A stretch of 64,000 nt of DNA from NCBI RefSeq assembly GCF_019351435.1, contig NZ_JAHWYN010000013.1:1-64000 (forward strand), in the 5' to 3' direction. The stretch's first letter is position 1. Each line of letters begins with the position of its first letter. Made by a program: the position numbers and the translations under genes. Positions 25,051-33,676 of this stretch are shown here, in pieces. The notes under the pieces were generated by a model, which was not told the origin of the DNA, ran no database searches, and saw only the letters and a list, made by a program, of their open reading frames with translations. Source of the DNA: Flavobacterium taihuense. GTDB lineage: Bacteria; Bacteroidota; Bacteroidia; Flavobacteriales; Flavobacteriaceae.

Positions 25051-25357
25051 TTTCGCAAAATTTCAGCTCTAAAAAAAACCAGACTAAATTTAAAGACAAA
25101 AAAGAATCCGCAAACAAGATTTGTAAAGCTATTATTAGGGAGAATATTTCATTCCTTTAAAGCAAATAGCAGGCTGTTTTTTACTTTTTAATATTTTCCG
25201 AGGCCATTTCACGCACAATAACCATATTAGAAATCTGAATTTCAATTAGTTAAATATTTATTAAATTATTATTAATATTTAGTCTAAATAAGCTTGCCGA
25301 ATAGGAAATGAGTTTTTATATTTGCATTGTTATTTTTAATTATTCCAAATAAACAAT
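25051..25357 (+). other. Gene-free leader of the second siderophore receptor
   Basis: 307 bp with no ORF. The right third holds promoter P3. The left part (25051-25250) shows no clear terminator for the ApbE operon, so read-through into the receptor gene is possible. Confidence 0.5.
25275..25352 (+). promoter_or_regulatory. Iron-type promoter with two palindromic operators (P3)
   Basis: TTG at 25294-25296, a 20-bp spacer, and TATATTTG at 25317-25324. The distal box ATATTTA-GTC-TAAATAA (25275-25291) abuts the -33 element. The proximal box TTAATTA-TTC-CAAATAA (25336-25352) ends only 5 bp before the start codon, so a bound regulator would cover the ribosome-binding region as well as the transcription start. 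Confidence 0.72.
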
Positions 25358-27610
25358 ATGAAATATATTTTACTCCCCTTAGCATTCTTATTATTTTGTT
25401 TCAATAGTCAAGCCCAAGAAACAGCAAGTAATACAACCAATTCAAATGACAAAGAGATATATTACTTCTCATCAGACACCATCAAATCAGCTAATGATAC
25501 GGTAAAGAAGAGAAGAGGTGAAGTTTTAAAAGAAGTTATTGTAACAGCAAACAAGCAACCAAAGCCAGTTACAGCTTTACGTTCTGGATTAAAACCAATG
25601 GACACACCACAAAGCGTGCAGGTAATTGGATCTGAAATTATCGAACAACAACAATCCATTCGCTTGAGTGAAGTCCTAAAAAATGCCAATGGTGTTTATG
25701 TAGGTTCAGCACGTGGTGGAGCGCAGGAGTCTTTCTTCTCAAGAGGCTATGATATGTCTGCCAACAATATGTTTAAAAATGGTTTCCGCTATAATGCAGG
25801 TTCTATTCCTGAGGTTTCTTCTTTAGAGAGAGTAGAATTTTTAAAAGGCGGTGCAGCATTGTTATATGGAAATGTAGCTCCGGGAGGAATCTTAAATTTA
25901 GTTACTAAAACGCCTTCTTTCAAAAGTGGTGGGGAAGTATCTATGCAAATGGGAAGTTACTCTTTCTACAAACCCTCTGTAGATTTTTATGGTCCATTAA
26001 ATAAGTCTATAGCCTATAGATTTACAGGTTCTTATGAAAACTCTGAAAGTTTTAGAGATGTTGTAAAAAGAGAACGTATTTATGTTAACCCATCTTTACT
26101 TTTCAATGTTACTGATAAAACTCAAATTACACTACAAGGAGATTTTTTAAGTGATGATTGGACTCCAGATTTTGGAACAGGAATTATCGGAACAGAAATT
26201 GTTGATGTACCACGCAGCAACTTTTATGGGGCACTTTGGTCAAATGGTAAAACAAAATCAGCTAGTGCTTCAGCATTATTAAACCACGATATCAACAAAA
26301 ACTGGAAACTTAATTTCAATAGCTCTTTCCAAACTTACGATAGACAATCAAAATCGACAGCTCAATTAGCAACCGTAAAAGATAATGGAGACTGGACTAG
26401 ACCATTGGTTCAAAATAAAAATTTAGAACAAATACTTGGTGACCAATTGAGTTTACAAGGAAACTTTAATACTGGATCAATAAAACACCAAATATTTACC
26501 GGTATGGATTTTGAAAATTCATTTACTACCGCCTATACCTATGTGTTTACTCCAACCAATTATGACACTATCAATCTTTATACTTTTGATCCTTCAACTC
26601 AAAGAAACGATATTCCAAACTCAAGAAATACGCAAATAGTAAAAACTGACACCAACCGTTTTGGAGTTTATTTTCAAGATTTGATTTCGGTTACAGAGCA
26701 AATTAAAGTTTTGGCGGGTATCCGTTGGTCCTGGCAAGAAGCTGAAGTCAGTACTTACAAAGAAACAGCTACAGGAATCGGAAATCCAGAAACTGCAAAA
26801 CCAACAATTACTCCAAAACGTAAAGATCAGGCTTTCTCTCCAAAAATAGGATTAGTATATCAACCAACAAAAGACATGTCTTTATTTGCAAGCTACTCTA
26901 ACTCGTTTACTCCAAATACTGGCACAACTGTTGATTTACAACCTATTGAGGCATCTGTCATTGACCAATATGAAGCGGGGATCAAAAAAGATTTTTGGAG
27001 AGGAATTTTGAGCACAAACATTACTGTTTACCAAATCACCAACAGTAATTTAGCTCAAACAGCCTTACAAGCTGATGGAACTCCTTATAATGATACAAGT
27101 ATAAAAGTCTTAAGTGGAGCAACAAAGAGTAAAGGTATTGAAGTTGATGTGACTGCAAGACCAATCAACGGATTGAACATCGTTGCTGGATATAGTTATA
27201 ATGATATGCGTTATACCAAAACTTCAGGAAAAAACGGTAGTTTTATCGAAGGAGATCGCGTTGTAAGAACTCCAGCAAATACAGCTAACTTAAGCTTTTT
27301 CTATACATTGCAAACTGGAGTACTAAAAGGGGTGTCTCTTGGAGCAATAGGAAACTATATTGGAGACCGTCTTGGTGGTTGGAACAACCAATATGACAAA
27401 ACCAAACCAGATGGAATTTGGCACAGAGAAATCCCATTAGAAGGATATACAACCATTGACGTATCTGCAGGTTATAGTTGGAAAAAAATCTCAATTCTTT
27501 GCAAACTGTCAAATATTACAAATGAATTAAATTACACGGTACACGAAAATTACAGCGTAAATCCTATTGCTCCACGTCAAGTATTGGTAAGTTTAAAATA
27601 TCAATTATAA
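25358..27610 (+). CDS. TonB-dependent siderophore receptor
   Basis: 750 residues. The signal peptide ends ...NSQAQ near 20. It lacks the carboxypeptidase-like N-terminal domain of the receptor at 15900-18269. A TonB-box-like LKEVIVTAN lies near 56-65, followed by the plug with MDTPQSVQVIGSEIIEQQQ and LERVEFLKGGAALLYGNVAPGGILNLVTK. The barrel ends ...VLVSLKYQL. It belongs to the siderophore class; the ligand is unknown. It has its own copy of the double-palindrome promoter and a strong terminator, so it is a separate unit of the same putative iron regulon. Two receptors of different build suggest uptake of at least two siderophores. Confidence 0.93.
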   Translation: MKYILLPLAFLLFCFNSQAQETASNTTNSNDKEIYYFSSDTIKSANDTVKKRRGEVLKEVIVTANKQPKPVTALRSGLKPMDTPQSVQVIGSEIIEQQQSIRLSEVLKNANGVYVGSARGGAQESFFSRGYDMSANNMFKNGFRYNAGSIPEVSSLERVEFLKGGAALLYGNVAPGGILNLVTKTPSFKSGGEVSMQMGSYSFYKPSVDFYGPLNKSIAYRFTGSYENSESFRDVVKRERIYVNPSLLFNVTDKTQITLQGDFLSDDWTPDFGTGIIGTEIVDVPRSNFYGALWSNGKTKSASASALLNHDINKNWKLNFNSSFQTYDRQSKSTAQLATVKDNGDWTRPLVQNKNLEQILGDQLSLQGNFNTGSIKHQIFTGMDFENSFTTAYTYVFTPTNYDTINLYTFDPSTQRNDIPNSRNTQIVKTDTNRFGVYFQDLISVTEQIKVLAGIRWSWQEAEVSTYKETATGIGNPETAKPTITPKRKDQAFSPKIGLVYQPTKDMSLFASYSNSFTPNTGTTVDLQPIEASVIDQYEAGIKKDFWRGILSTNITVYQITNSNLAQTALQADGTPYNDTSIKVLSGATKSKGIEVDVTARPINGLNIVAGYSYNDMRYTKTSGKNGSFIEGDRVVRTPANTANLSFFYTLQTGVLKGVSLGAIGNYIGDRLGGWNNQYDKTKPDGIWHREIPLEGYTTIDVSAGYSWKKISILCKLSNITNELNYTVHENYSVNPIAPRQVLVSLKYQL

Positions 27611-27674
27611 AAACTTAATTTGATTTTTAATTATATCGAAACATTTTTTTGGCAACATCATTTGCAATAAACCT

Positions 27675-27707
27675 AAAAACCTCGTTTAGCAATAAACGAG
27701 GTTTTTT
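27675..27707 (+). terminator. Intrinsic terminator after the second receptor
   Basis: AAAAACCTCGTTT, a short loop, then AAACGAGGTTTTTT. Confidence 0.92.
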
Positions 27708-27710
27708 GTT

Positions 27711-27742
27711 TTGTAAAAGGAAATGTATTTTAACTATATTTG
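27711..27742 (+). promoter_or_regulatory. Promoter of the APC permease gene
   Basis: TTG at 27711-27713, a 21-bp spacer and TATATTTG at 27735-27742, 57 bp before the start codon. Confidence 0.65.
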
Positions 27743-27799
27743 ATAGTATTCCCAAAATTAATCATTAACTAATCTATTCCTTAACGTAACGACAAAAGC

Positions 27800-29128
27800 A
27801 TGATAGAAACCAAAAAGAACCAATTAAAAAAAAGTCTCGGATTAAGTTTTAATATTGCAGTTTTAATTGGGGGCACAATTGGTGTTGGCATTCTTCGTAC
27901 ACCTGGAGTTATTGCAGGAATGCTGGATGATTATTGGCTTATAATTACCTGTTGGATTTTTGGAGGAATATATATTTTAATTGACGCCAATTCCTATGCC
28001 GAATTAGCAACAATGTTACCCAAAGCCGGTGGTTCCTATAATTATATCAAAAGAGCTTTTGGAGAATACGCCGGTTTTATATCGGGATGGTTTGATTATA
28101 TCGCAAATGCTACCCCGCCAGCTTTTTATTGTATCGTGATCAGCGAATATATTGTTACTTTATTTCCAAATTTGGCAAACCAGACTACAGCAATTGCCAT
28201 TTCATTTTTAGTTGGCTTTACTTTACTGCATGTTGGTGGTGTCAAAAACGGCAGTTACCTGCAACAATTAACCAGTTTACTTAAAGTCATTTGTTTTGTG
28301 ACATTGATTGTGGCTTGTTTTATGTATTCTGGACTAAAATTCAACCCTATCGAAAAGGATACTCCATTCTTTGAAATAGGGCTTCTATTTGGTTTTTTCA
28401 AATCACTACAGTTAGTTATCGGAACATACGATGGTTGGAACTGCGTTTGTTTTTTTTCAGAAGAAGATGAAAATCCTAGTCAAAACGCTCCCAAATCATT
28501 ATATACTGGAGCAATAATTGTCATTGCTCTATATGTTTTAATAAATGTAGCTTTTTTTAAAGTATTGCCGGTTGCTACATTGGCCAATTCACCTTTAGTT
28601 GCTTCTGATGTGGCAAAAGTGGTGTTTGGGAACAATGGTTCCATCATCGTAACTATTATCGCTATTTTTTCATTGATTAGCATCCTCAATGCCTATATGA
28701 TGATTCCAACCCGAATATTATTTGGATTAAGTCGCGATGGCTTTTTTACAAAAAAAGCAACATCAATAAACAAAGGCGGTACTCCAGTAGTGGCACTTCT
28801 GATTTCCTCCTCATTCGCCTTACTATTGATCTGTATCGGTTCCTTTGAAGTCTTATTTTCATTTGGTACCTTCATGACGGTCATTGTTTGGGGATTGGCG
28901 TATTGTTCTCTAATCAAATTAAGAACCAAAGAACCAAATTTACCCAGACCCTACCGTTCTTGGCTTTACCCATGGTCTACCCTATTTATGATATTTGCTA
29001 CACTGGCGCTGTTGCTTGGTTTTGCTTACAGTGACAGGGAAAACTTTGTAATCATTTTAGTCATTGCCTTAATTTCATATCCTGTCTTTTTATTCTTGAA
29101 TCGCAATAAAAAAGGAACAAATACATAA
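27800..29128 (+). CDS. APC-family amino acid permease
   Basis: 442 residues with about twelve hydrophobic helices. The first helix carries the unwound substrate-site motif GGTIGVGILRTPG (residues 24-36), and AELATMLPKAGGSYNYIKRAFGEYAGFISGW is the conserved family run after it. NAYMMIPTRILFGLSRDGFF is the usual helix-8/9 loop. The family exchanges or co-transports amino acids or polyamines across the inner membrane; the substrate cannot be assigned. The gene is monocistronic-looking, lying between the receptor terminator and the SIR2-like gene, which starts 38 bp later and could be reached by read-through. Confidence 0.9.
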   Translation: MIETKKNQLKKSLGLSFNIAVLIGGTIGVGILRTPGVIAGMLDDYWLIITCWIFGGIYILIDANSYAELATMLPKAGGSYNYIKRAFGEYAGFISGWFDYIANATPPAFYCIVISEYIVTLFPNLANQTTAIAISFLVGFTLLHVGGVKNGSYLQQLTSLLKVICFVTLIVACFMYSGLKFNPIEKDTPFFEIGLLFGFFKSLQLVIGTYDGWNCVCFFSEEDENPSQNAPKSLYTGAIIVIALYVLINVAFFKVLPVATLANSPLVASDVAKVVFGNNGSIIVTIIAIFSLISILNAYMMIPTRILFGLSRDGFFTKKATSINKGGTPVVALLISSSFALLLICIGSFEVLFSFGTFMTVIVWGLAYCSLIKLRTKEPNLPRPYRSWLYPWSTLFMIFATLALLLGFAYSDRENFVIILVIALISYPVFLFLNRNKKGTNT

Positions 29129-29165
29129 ATATAATTCAATATATATCTTTATCTTAAAAACCATT

Positions 29166-30296
29166 ATGACTAAAATTACATATTACTTAGGCGCAGGTGC
29201 AAGTTATAATTCGTGTCCAATACTTGAAAATCAAGCCGAAATGATGATAAAAATTGCTGAATTTGAAATAAAAGAGTCAACAACCATCAGTGACGGTTAT
29301 GGTGGGCTAACTAGTTCAATTTATAATTTTATCTCAGAAGAACTAAAGGACTTACCTGATAACAATAAAATTAAAATATTGTGGCATATTGGGTATTTTG
29401 GGTATAAAGCAAAAGAATATAACACTATTGACACTTACGCCAGAAAGTTGTATTTGAATGACGAAATAGATGAATTAAATCTATTAAAAATGTGTGTTAG
29501 TGTTTTCTTCGATCTTTGGGAAAACTTTCATGAAAATAGATACAAGGAATTATCAGATTCTAAATACATAAAGATAGATAATAGATATAAATCTATTTTT
29601 TCAATTCTGCTTAATAAAGAAAATGGGATTAAATTAAATAACAATTTTAAGTTTATAACTTGGAATTATGATCTTCAGATTGAAAGTGCATTTAAAATGT
29701 TTTTAAAAAATGAAGAAGACAATGATTTCAATAGAATTAATGACCATTTTAAATTTAAAGAAAACCAAAATGATTCAGATATAAATGATATTTTTCATCT
29801 AAACGGACATAGAGGTTTTTTTACAGATAAAAATAATAATGAAGAAAAAGAATTCATTATAAAGATTTCAAACCAATTTGACGACTATTGGCATAATATT
29901 GAATGGTTATTTGAATCGACCGAAAAAGGTTCTGCAAATTTCAACAACTTCATAAAATATGCTTGGGAACATAATTTAAAAGACAATTTCTTTAATAAAA
30001 TCTCTAAAGTAATGAATGAAACAGAAGTTCTAATAATTATTGGGTATTCATTCCCAGCTTTCAATAGAGAAATAGATCAATTTTTATTTTCTAAAATACT
30101 TCCTAATAAAATTAAAAAAATAATATACCAAGATCCGAATGGAAGCATACAATTAATCGAAAATTTATTTGAAATTCCTGATCTTATAAAAAAGAAAATT
30201 GAAATTATATCTGAAACAAAATCACTCACTCAATTTTATTTACCTAATAATTACTTTATTACTCAAAAAAAGAAACCTGGATTAGTTTGGAATTAA
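29166..30296 (+). CDS. SIR2-like domain protein, possible defence gene
   Basis: 376 residues with no signal peptide. It begins with the nucleotide-binding GAGAS of SIR2-like proteins (residues 9-13). N167-Y168-D169 in ITWNYD matches the family (T)NYD site. HLNGH at 211-215 stands where most SIR2 proteins have LHG, so the usual catalytic His may be replaced by Asn213, or the adjacent His used instead. IIGYSFPAFNREID near 292-305 is the family's late G-(Y/F)-S-x-x-D pattern. Proteins of this class are NAD+ hydrolases in several anti-phage systems; here no partner gene (Argonaute, HerA, DSR-type helicase) is adjacent. The coding sequence is clearly more A/T-rich than its neighbours, consistent with transfer. 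Family moderately sure; defence role inferred. Confidence 0.75.
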   Translation: MTKITYYLGAGASYNSCPILENQAEMMIKIAEFEIKESTTISDGYGGLTSSIYNFISEELKDLPDNNKIKILWHIGYFGYKAKEYNTIDTYARKLYLNDEIDELNLLKMCVSVFFDLWENFHENRYKELSDSKYIKIDNRYKSIFSILLNKENGIKLNNNFKFITWNYDLQIESAFKMFLKNEEDNDFNRINDHFKFKENQNDSDINDIFHLNGHRGFFTDKNNNEEKEFIIKISNQFDDYWHNIEWLFESTEKGSANFNNFIKYAWEHNLKDNFFNKISKVMNETEVLIIIGYSFPAFNREIDQFLFSKILPNKIKKIIYQDPNGSIQLIENLFEIPDLIKKKIEIISETKSLTQFYLPNNYFITQKKKPGLVWN

Positions 30297-30301
30297 AAAA
30301 C

Positions 30302-30334
30302 AAACCCGACAGATTAAAAAATTTGTCGGGTTTT
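30302..30334. terminator. Bidirectional terminator between SIR2-like gene and valS
   Basis: AAACCCGACA, loop, TGTCGGGTTTT. It sits between two convergent genes. Confidence 0.85.
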
Positions 30335-30358
30335 GTATCTTAAAATAAAAAATTATTC

Positions 30359-32992
30359 TTACTTCAATCCAGCCAAACTCTGCTCGATTGTGGTAATTTT
30401 AGAAAGCGCATCGGCTTCTTTTTGTCGTTCGTTTGCCAAAACTTTCTCTGGCGCACCACTTACAAATTTCTCATTCGAAAGTTTACTTTGAACCGATTTT
30501 AAGAATCCTTGTGTATAAATTAACTCGGCTGTTAATTTTGCAATTTCGGCTTCCACATCAATATTTCCAGTGATTGGAATAAAATATTCATTCGATTTTA
30601 CTCTAAAAGATAATGCTCCATCCACTTTATCCGAAACGTATTCTAATGAAGTAATGTTCCCTAATTTGGTTACAACCGAATCAAAATAAGTAGAAGCTTT
30701 ATCATTGTTTACTACTTTCAATTCGATAGTATCTTTGAAAGGGATATTCTTGTCTTTACGAATGGTTCTAATTCCGGAAATCACTTCAATCGTGCTTTCA
30801 AAATCTGTAATTAATTGTACATTGAAAGGTTTCATTTCTGGCCAAGTCGAAACAATTAATGCTTCCTCAATTGTTCTTTCTGCCAATATTTGCCAAATTT
30901 CTTCTGTCAAGAAAGGCATAAATGGATGCAATAATTTCATGTTATTTTCCAACATTTCTATCGCTTTCGCAAAAGTTACGCTATCAATCGGCTGTTGGTA
31001 CGCAGGTTTTATCATTTCCAAGAACCAAGAACAGAAATCGTCCCAAACCAATTTGTAAATTCCCATCAAAGCATCTGAGATTCTGTATTTCCCAAAGTTA
31101 TCCTCGATTTCCAAAAGTGTTTGTTGCAACTTGGCTTCGTACCATTCAATCGCCACTTTAGATGATTCCGGCTGTGGAATTGCATCAGATACTTCCCAAC
31201 CTTTTATCAATTTGAAAGCATTCCATATTTTGTTGGAAAATGCTTTTCCTTGGTTGCATAATTCCTCGTCAAACATAATGTCGTTACCCGCAGAAGCACT
31301 TAAAAGCAATCCAACACGAACTCCATCGGCACCAAATTTTTCAATTAATTCTAATGGTTCAGGTGAATTCCCCAAAGATTTGGACATTTTACGACGTTGT
31401 TTGTCACGAACCAATCCCGTTAAATACACATTCGTAAAAGGTTTTTTTCCAGTATATTCATATCCGGCAATAATCATTCTCGCAACCCAGAAAAACAAAA
31501 TATCTGGACCGGTAACTAAATCATTAGTTGGATAATAGTATTTAAAATCCTCACTTTCCGGGTTCATAATTCCTCCAAAAACAGACATTGGCCACAGCCA
31601 AGATGAAAACCAAGTGTCAAGTGCATCAACATCTTGCTTAAGGTCATTGGTTGTTAGTTGTTGGTTGTTGGTTTTGGTTTGCGCCAATTTTAAAGCTTCT
31701 TCGATAGTTTCTGCAACCACAAAATCTTCTTTTCCGTCTCCATAGAAATAAGCTGGAATTTGTTGTCCCCACCACAATTGACGAGAAATATTCCAGTCAC
31801 GAATATTGTTTAACCAATGTGCATAAGTGTTTTCAAAACGTTTTGGATGCAATTTAATGTCACCATCAACCAAAACAGATTGTATAGCTGGCTTTACTAA
31901 ATCTTCCATTTTCAAGAACCATTGGTCAGACAAACGAGGTTCAATAACTGCTTTGGTTCTTTCAGAAGTTCCCACTTTATTCAGGTGCGTTTCGGTTTTT
32001 GCCAAAGCACCATTCGATTCTAATTCTTTTACAATCTCAGTACGAACCACAAAACGGTCTTTCCCTTGATAGTGCAATCCAAAACTATTTAGAGTAGCAT
32101 CATCATTGAAAATATCAATAATCTCCAAATTGTGTTTCTCCCCTAATGTTTTATCATTCATATCATGGGCAGGAGTCACTTTCAAACAGCCCGTCCCAAA
32201 CTCAACATCTACATATTCATCTTCGATAATCGGAATCACTCTACCGCAAATAGGAACAATCGCTTTTTTTCCTTTCAAATGCGCAAAACGTTCATCATTT
32301 GGATTGATACAAATAGCTGTATCCCCAAAAATTGTCTCTGGACGTGTAGTTGCCACTGTCAAGAAATCTTCGCTACCTTCAATTTTATATTTTAGGAAAT
32401 ACAATTTTCCTTGTTGCTCTTCATATATAACTTCTTCGTCAGACAAAGTCGTTTTGGCTTCAGGATCCCAGTTCACCATACGGTAACCACGATAAATCAA
32501 ACCTTTGTTGTATAAATCCACAAAAGATCGAATTACAGATGCTGACATATCCGGATCCATAGTAAACTTGGTGCGTTCCCAATCACAAGAACAACCCAAC
32601 TGTTTCAACTGGTCAAGAATAACTCCACCATATTTATCTGTCCATTCCCAAGCATGTTTCAAAAACTCTTCTCGGGTTAAATCATTTTTATTGATTCCTT
32701 CCGCTTTCAATTTAGCAACTACCTTAGCTTCTGTGGCAATGGAAGCGTGATCGGTTCCCGGAACCCAACAAGCGTTGAATCCTTTTAAACGTGCTCTTCG
32801 AATCAATACATCTTGAATCGTATTATTGAGCATGTGTCCCATGTGTAGCACTCCGGTTACATTGGGTGGTGGAATTACGATGGAGTAAGGTGTTCTATGG
32901 TCTGGCTCCGAATGAAAATAATTATTTTTCATCCAATACGCATACCATTTATTCTCGATAGTTTTAGCGTCAAATTGTGCTGGAATTGTCAT
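30359..32992 (-). CDS. valS: Valyl-tRNA synthetase
   Basis: 877 residues, class I. It charges tRNA(Val) and edits misactivated Thr. The HIGH-type HMGH is at 50-53 after PPPNVTGVL, and KMSKS at 535-539. The editing domain contains TVATTRPETIFGD and TPAHDMND. The C-terminus (about 810-877) is the coiled-coil arm (EIAKLTAELIYTQGF...). An unusual feature is an in-frame low-complexity insertion near residues 436-448 (TKTNNQQLTTND), encoded by repeats of GTTGTTGGTT-type words, just before the conserved DLKQDVDALDTWFSSWLWP. It is probably a surface loop. A minus-strand TACTTTTG at 33143-33150 is a possible -7 element. Confidence 0.98.
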   Translation of the reverse strand: MTIPAQFDAKTIENKWYAYWMKNNYFHSEPDHRTPYSIVIPPPNVTGVLHMGHMLNNTIQDVLIRRARLKGFNACWVPGTDHASIATEAKVVAKLKAEGINKNDLTREEFLKHAWEWTDKYGGVILDQLKQLGCSCDWERTKFTMDPDMSASVIRSFVDLYNKGLIYRGYRMVNWDPEAKTTLSDEEVIYEEQQGKLYFLKYKIEGSEDFLTVATTRPETIFGDTAICINPNDERFAHLKGKKAIVPICGRVIPIIEDEYVDVEFGTGCLKVTPAHDMNDKTLGEKHNLEIIDIFNDDATLNSFGLHYQGKDRFVVRTEIVKELESNGALAKTETHLNKVGTSERTKAVIEPRLSDQWFLKMEDLVKPAIQSVLVDGDIKLHPKRFENTYAHWLNNIRDWNISRQLWWGQQIPAYFYGDGKEDFVVAETIEEALKLAQTKTNNQQLTTNDLKQDVDALDTWFSSWLWPMSVFGGIMNPESEDFKYYYPTNDLVTGPDILFFWVARMIIAGYEYTGKKPFTNVYLTGLVRDKQRRKMSKSLGNSPEPLELIEKFGADGVRVGLLLSASAGNDIMFDEELCNQGKAFSNKIWNAFKLIKGWEVSDAIPQPESSKVAIEWYEAKLQQTLLEIEDNFGKYRISDALMGIYKLVWDDFCSWFLEMIKPAYQQPIDSVTFAKAIEMLENNMKLLHPFMPFLTEEIWQILAERTIEEALIVSTWPEMKPFNVQLITDFESTIEVISGIRTIRKDKNIPFKDTIELKVVNNDKASTYFDSVVTKLGNITSLEYVSDKVDGALSFRVKSNEYFIPITGNIDVEAEIAKLTAELIYTQGFLKSVQSKLSNEKFVSGAPEKVLANERQKEADALSKITTIEQSLAGLK

Positions 32993-33014
32993 TTTATTGT
33001 GGATTCGTTGGATT

Positions 33015-33102
33015 GTTTATTCGTTTATTCGTTTATTCTTTGCTTTGTTTGTTGCTTCTTTATCTGAATTAAACAAACGATTCAACAGTTAAACGAGTAA
33101 AC
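33015..33102. repeat. Inverted short-word repeat upstream of valS
   Basis: Three exact tandem copies of GTTTATTC (33015-33038) face an imperfect inverted arm TTAAACGAGTAAAC (33089-33102), with AAACAAACG words between. It would form a long weak hairpin in the valS leader. It belongs to the word-repeat family described in the findings. Confidence 0.65.
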
Positions 33103-33186
33103 CTTTCTACTTTGGTTTGATTTTTGATATGTATATAAAGCACAAAAGTAAATAATTAAGCACAGTATAAAAAGGGAAATAAAAAA

Positions 33187-33216
33187 TTGTGCATTAATTA
33201 AAAGATACTACATTTA
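33187..33216 (+). promoter_or_regulatory. Candidate promoter of the DUF1573 gene
   Basis: TTG at 33187-33189, a 19-bp spacer and TACATTTA at 33209-33216, one mismatch from TAnnTTTG. It is 27 bp before the start codon. Confidence 0.45.
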
Positions 33217-33243
33217 CTATACCTACAAAAAAAACATAAGAAA

Positions 33244-33633
33244 ATGAAAAATATTACAGCTTTTATCGTCTTGCTATTTTTAAGCAACATTGGTTTTGCA
33301 CAAAGTGGTCCAAAAATCAACATTCTTCAAGCAGAAAACACAGTTGACTATGGGAAAGTGTATAAATCAAAGGACAATGGTGTCCGAAGCTTTACATTTA
33401 CCAATACTGGTGACGCTCCATTAAACATAACTGGAATTCAATCTACTGCAAGTTGTACCATATTGTACAAACCCAGCCAAGCAATTGCTCCAGGAAAATC
33501 AGACCGAATTGACATAAAATACAATATGGTTCCTGGTCCAATACGCAAAACCATTACTTTAGAGACCAATGCGGTAAATTACGACGAAGGTCGAGTACCA
33601 TTAAAAATCAAAGGAGAAATACTCACGAACTAA
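33244..33633 (+). CDS. Exported DUF1573 protein
   Basis: 129 residues with a signal peptide (IVLLFLSNIGFAQ). The mature part is a single immunoglobulin-like DUF1573 domain: FDYGKVYK-type start (VDYGKVYKSKDNGVRSFTFTN), TGDAPLNI, a Cys in TASCTI, and the closing PGKSDRIDIKYN. Such proteins are very common in Bacteroidota, located in the periplasm or at the outer membrane, with no established function. It is a single-gene unit that ends in a terminator shared with the convergent protease gene. Confidence 0.88.
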   Translation: MKNITAFIVLLFLSNIGFAQSGPKINILQAENTVDYGKVYKSKDNGVRSFTFTNTGDAPLNITGIQSTASCTILYKPSQAIAPGKSDRIDIKYNMVPGPIRKTITLETNAVNYDEGRVPLKIKGEILTN

Positions 33634-33645
33634 AATAATTTCATC

Positions 33646-33676
33646 AAAAGCGCTTTTAAAAAAGCGCTTTTTTTTT
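33646..33676. terminator. Terminator between convergent genes
   Basis: AAAAGCGCTTTT/AAAAAAGCGCTTTTTTTTT. Its T run overlaps the stop of the minus-strand protease gene at 33675, so it chiefly serves the DUF1573 gene. Confidence 0.8.

Noticed and set aside
31131-31535. Long antisense ORF inside valS, and similar antisense ORFs at 61683-62162, 58045-58749 and 32106-32486
   Set aside because: They lie opposite clearly functional genes, show no protein family motif, and are expected by chance from the codon use of the sense genes.
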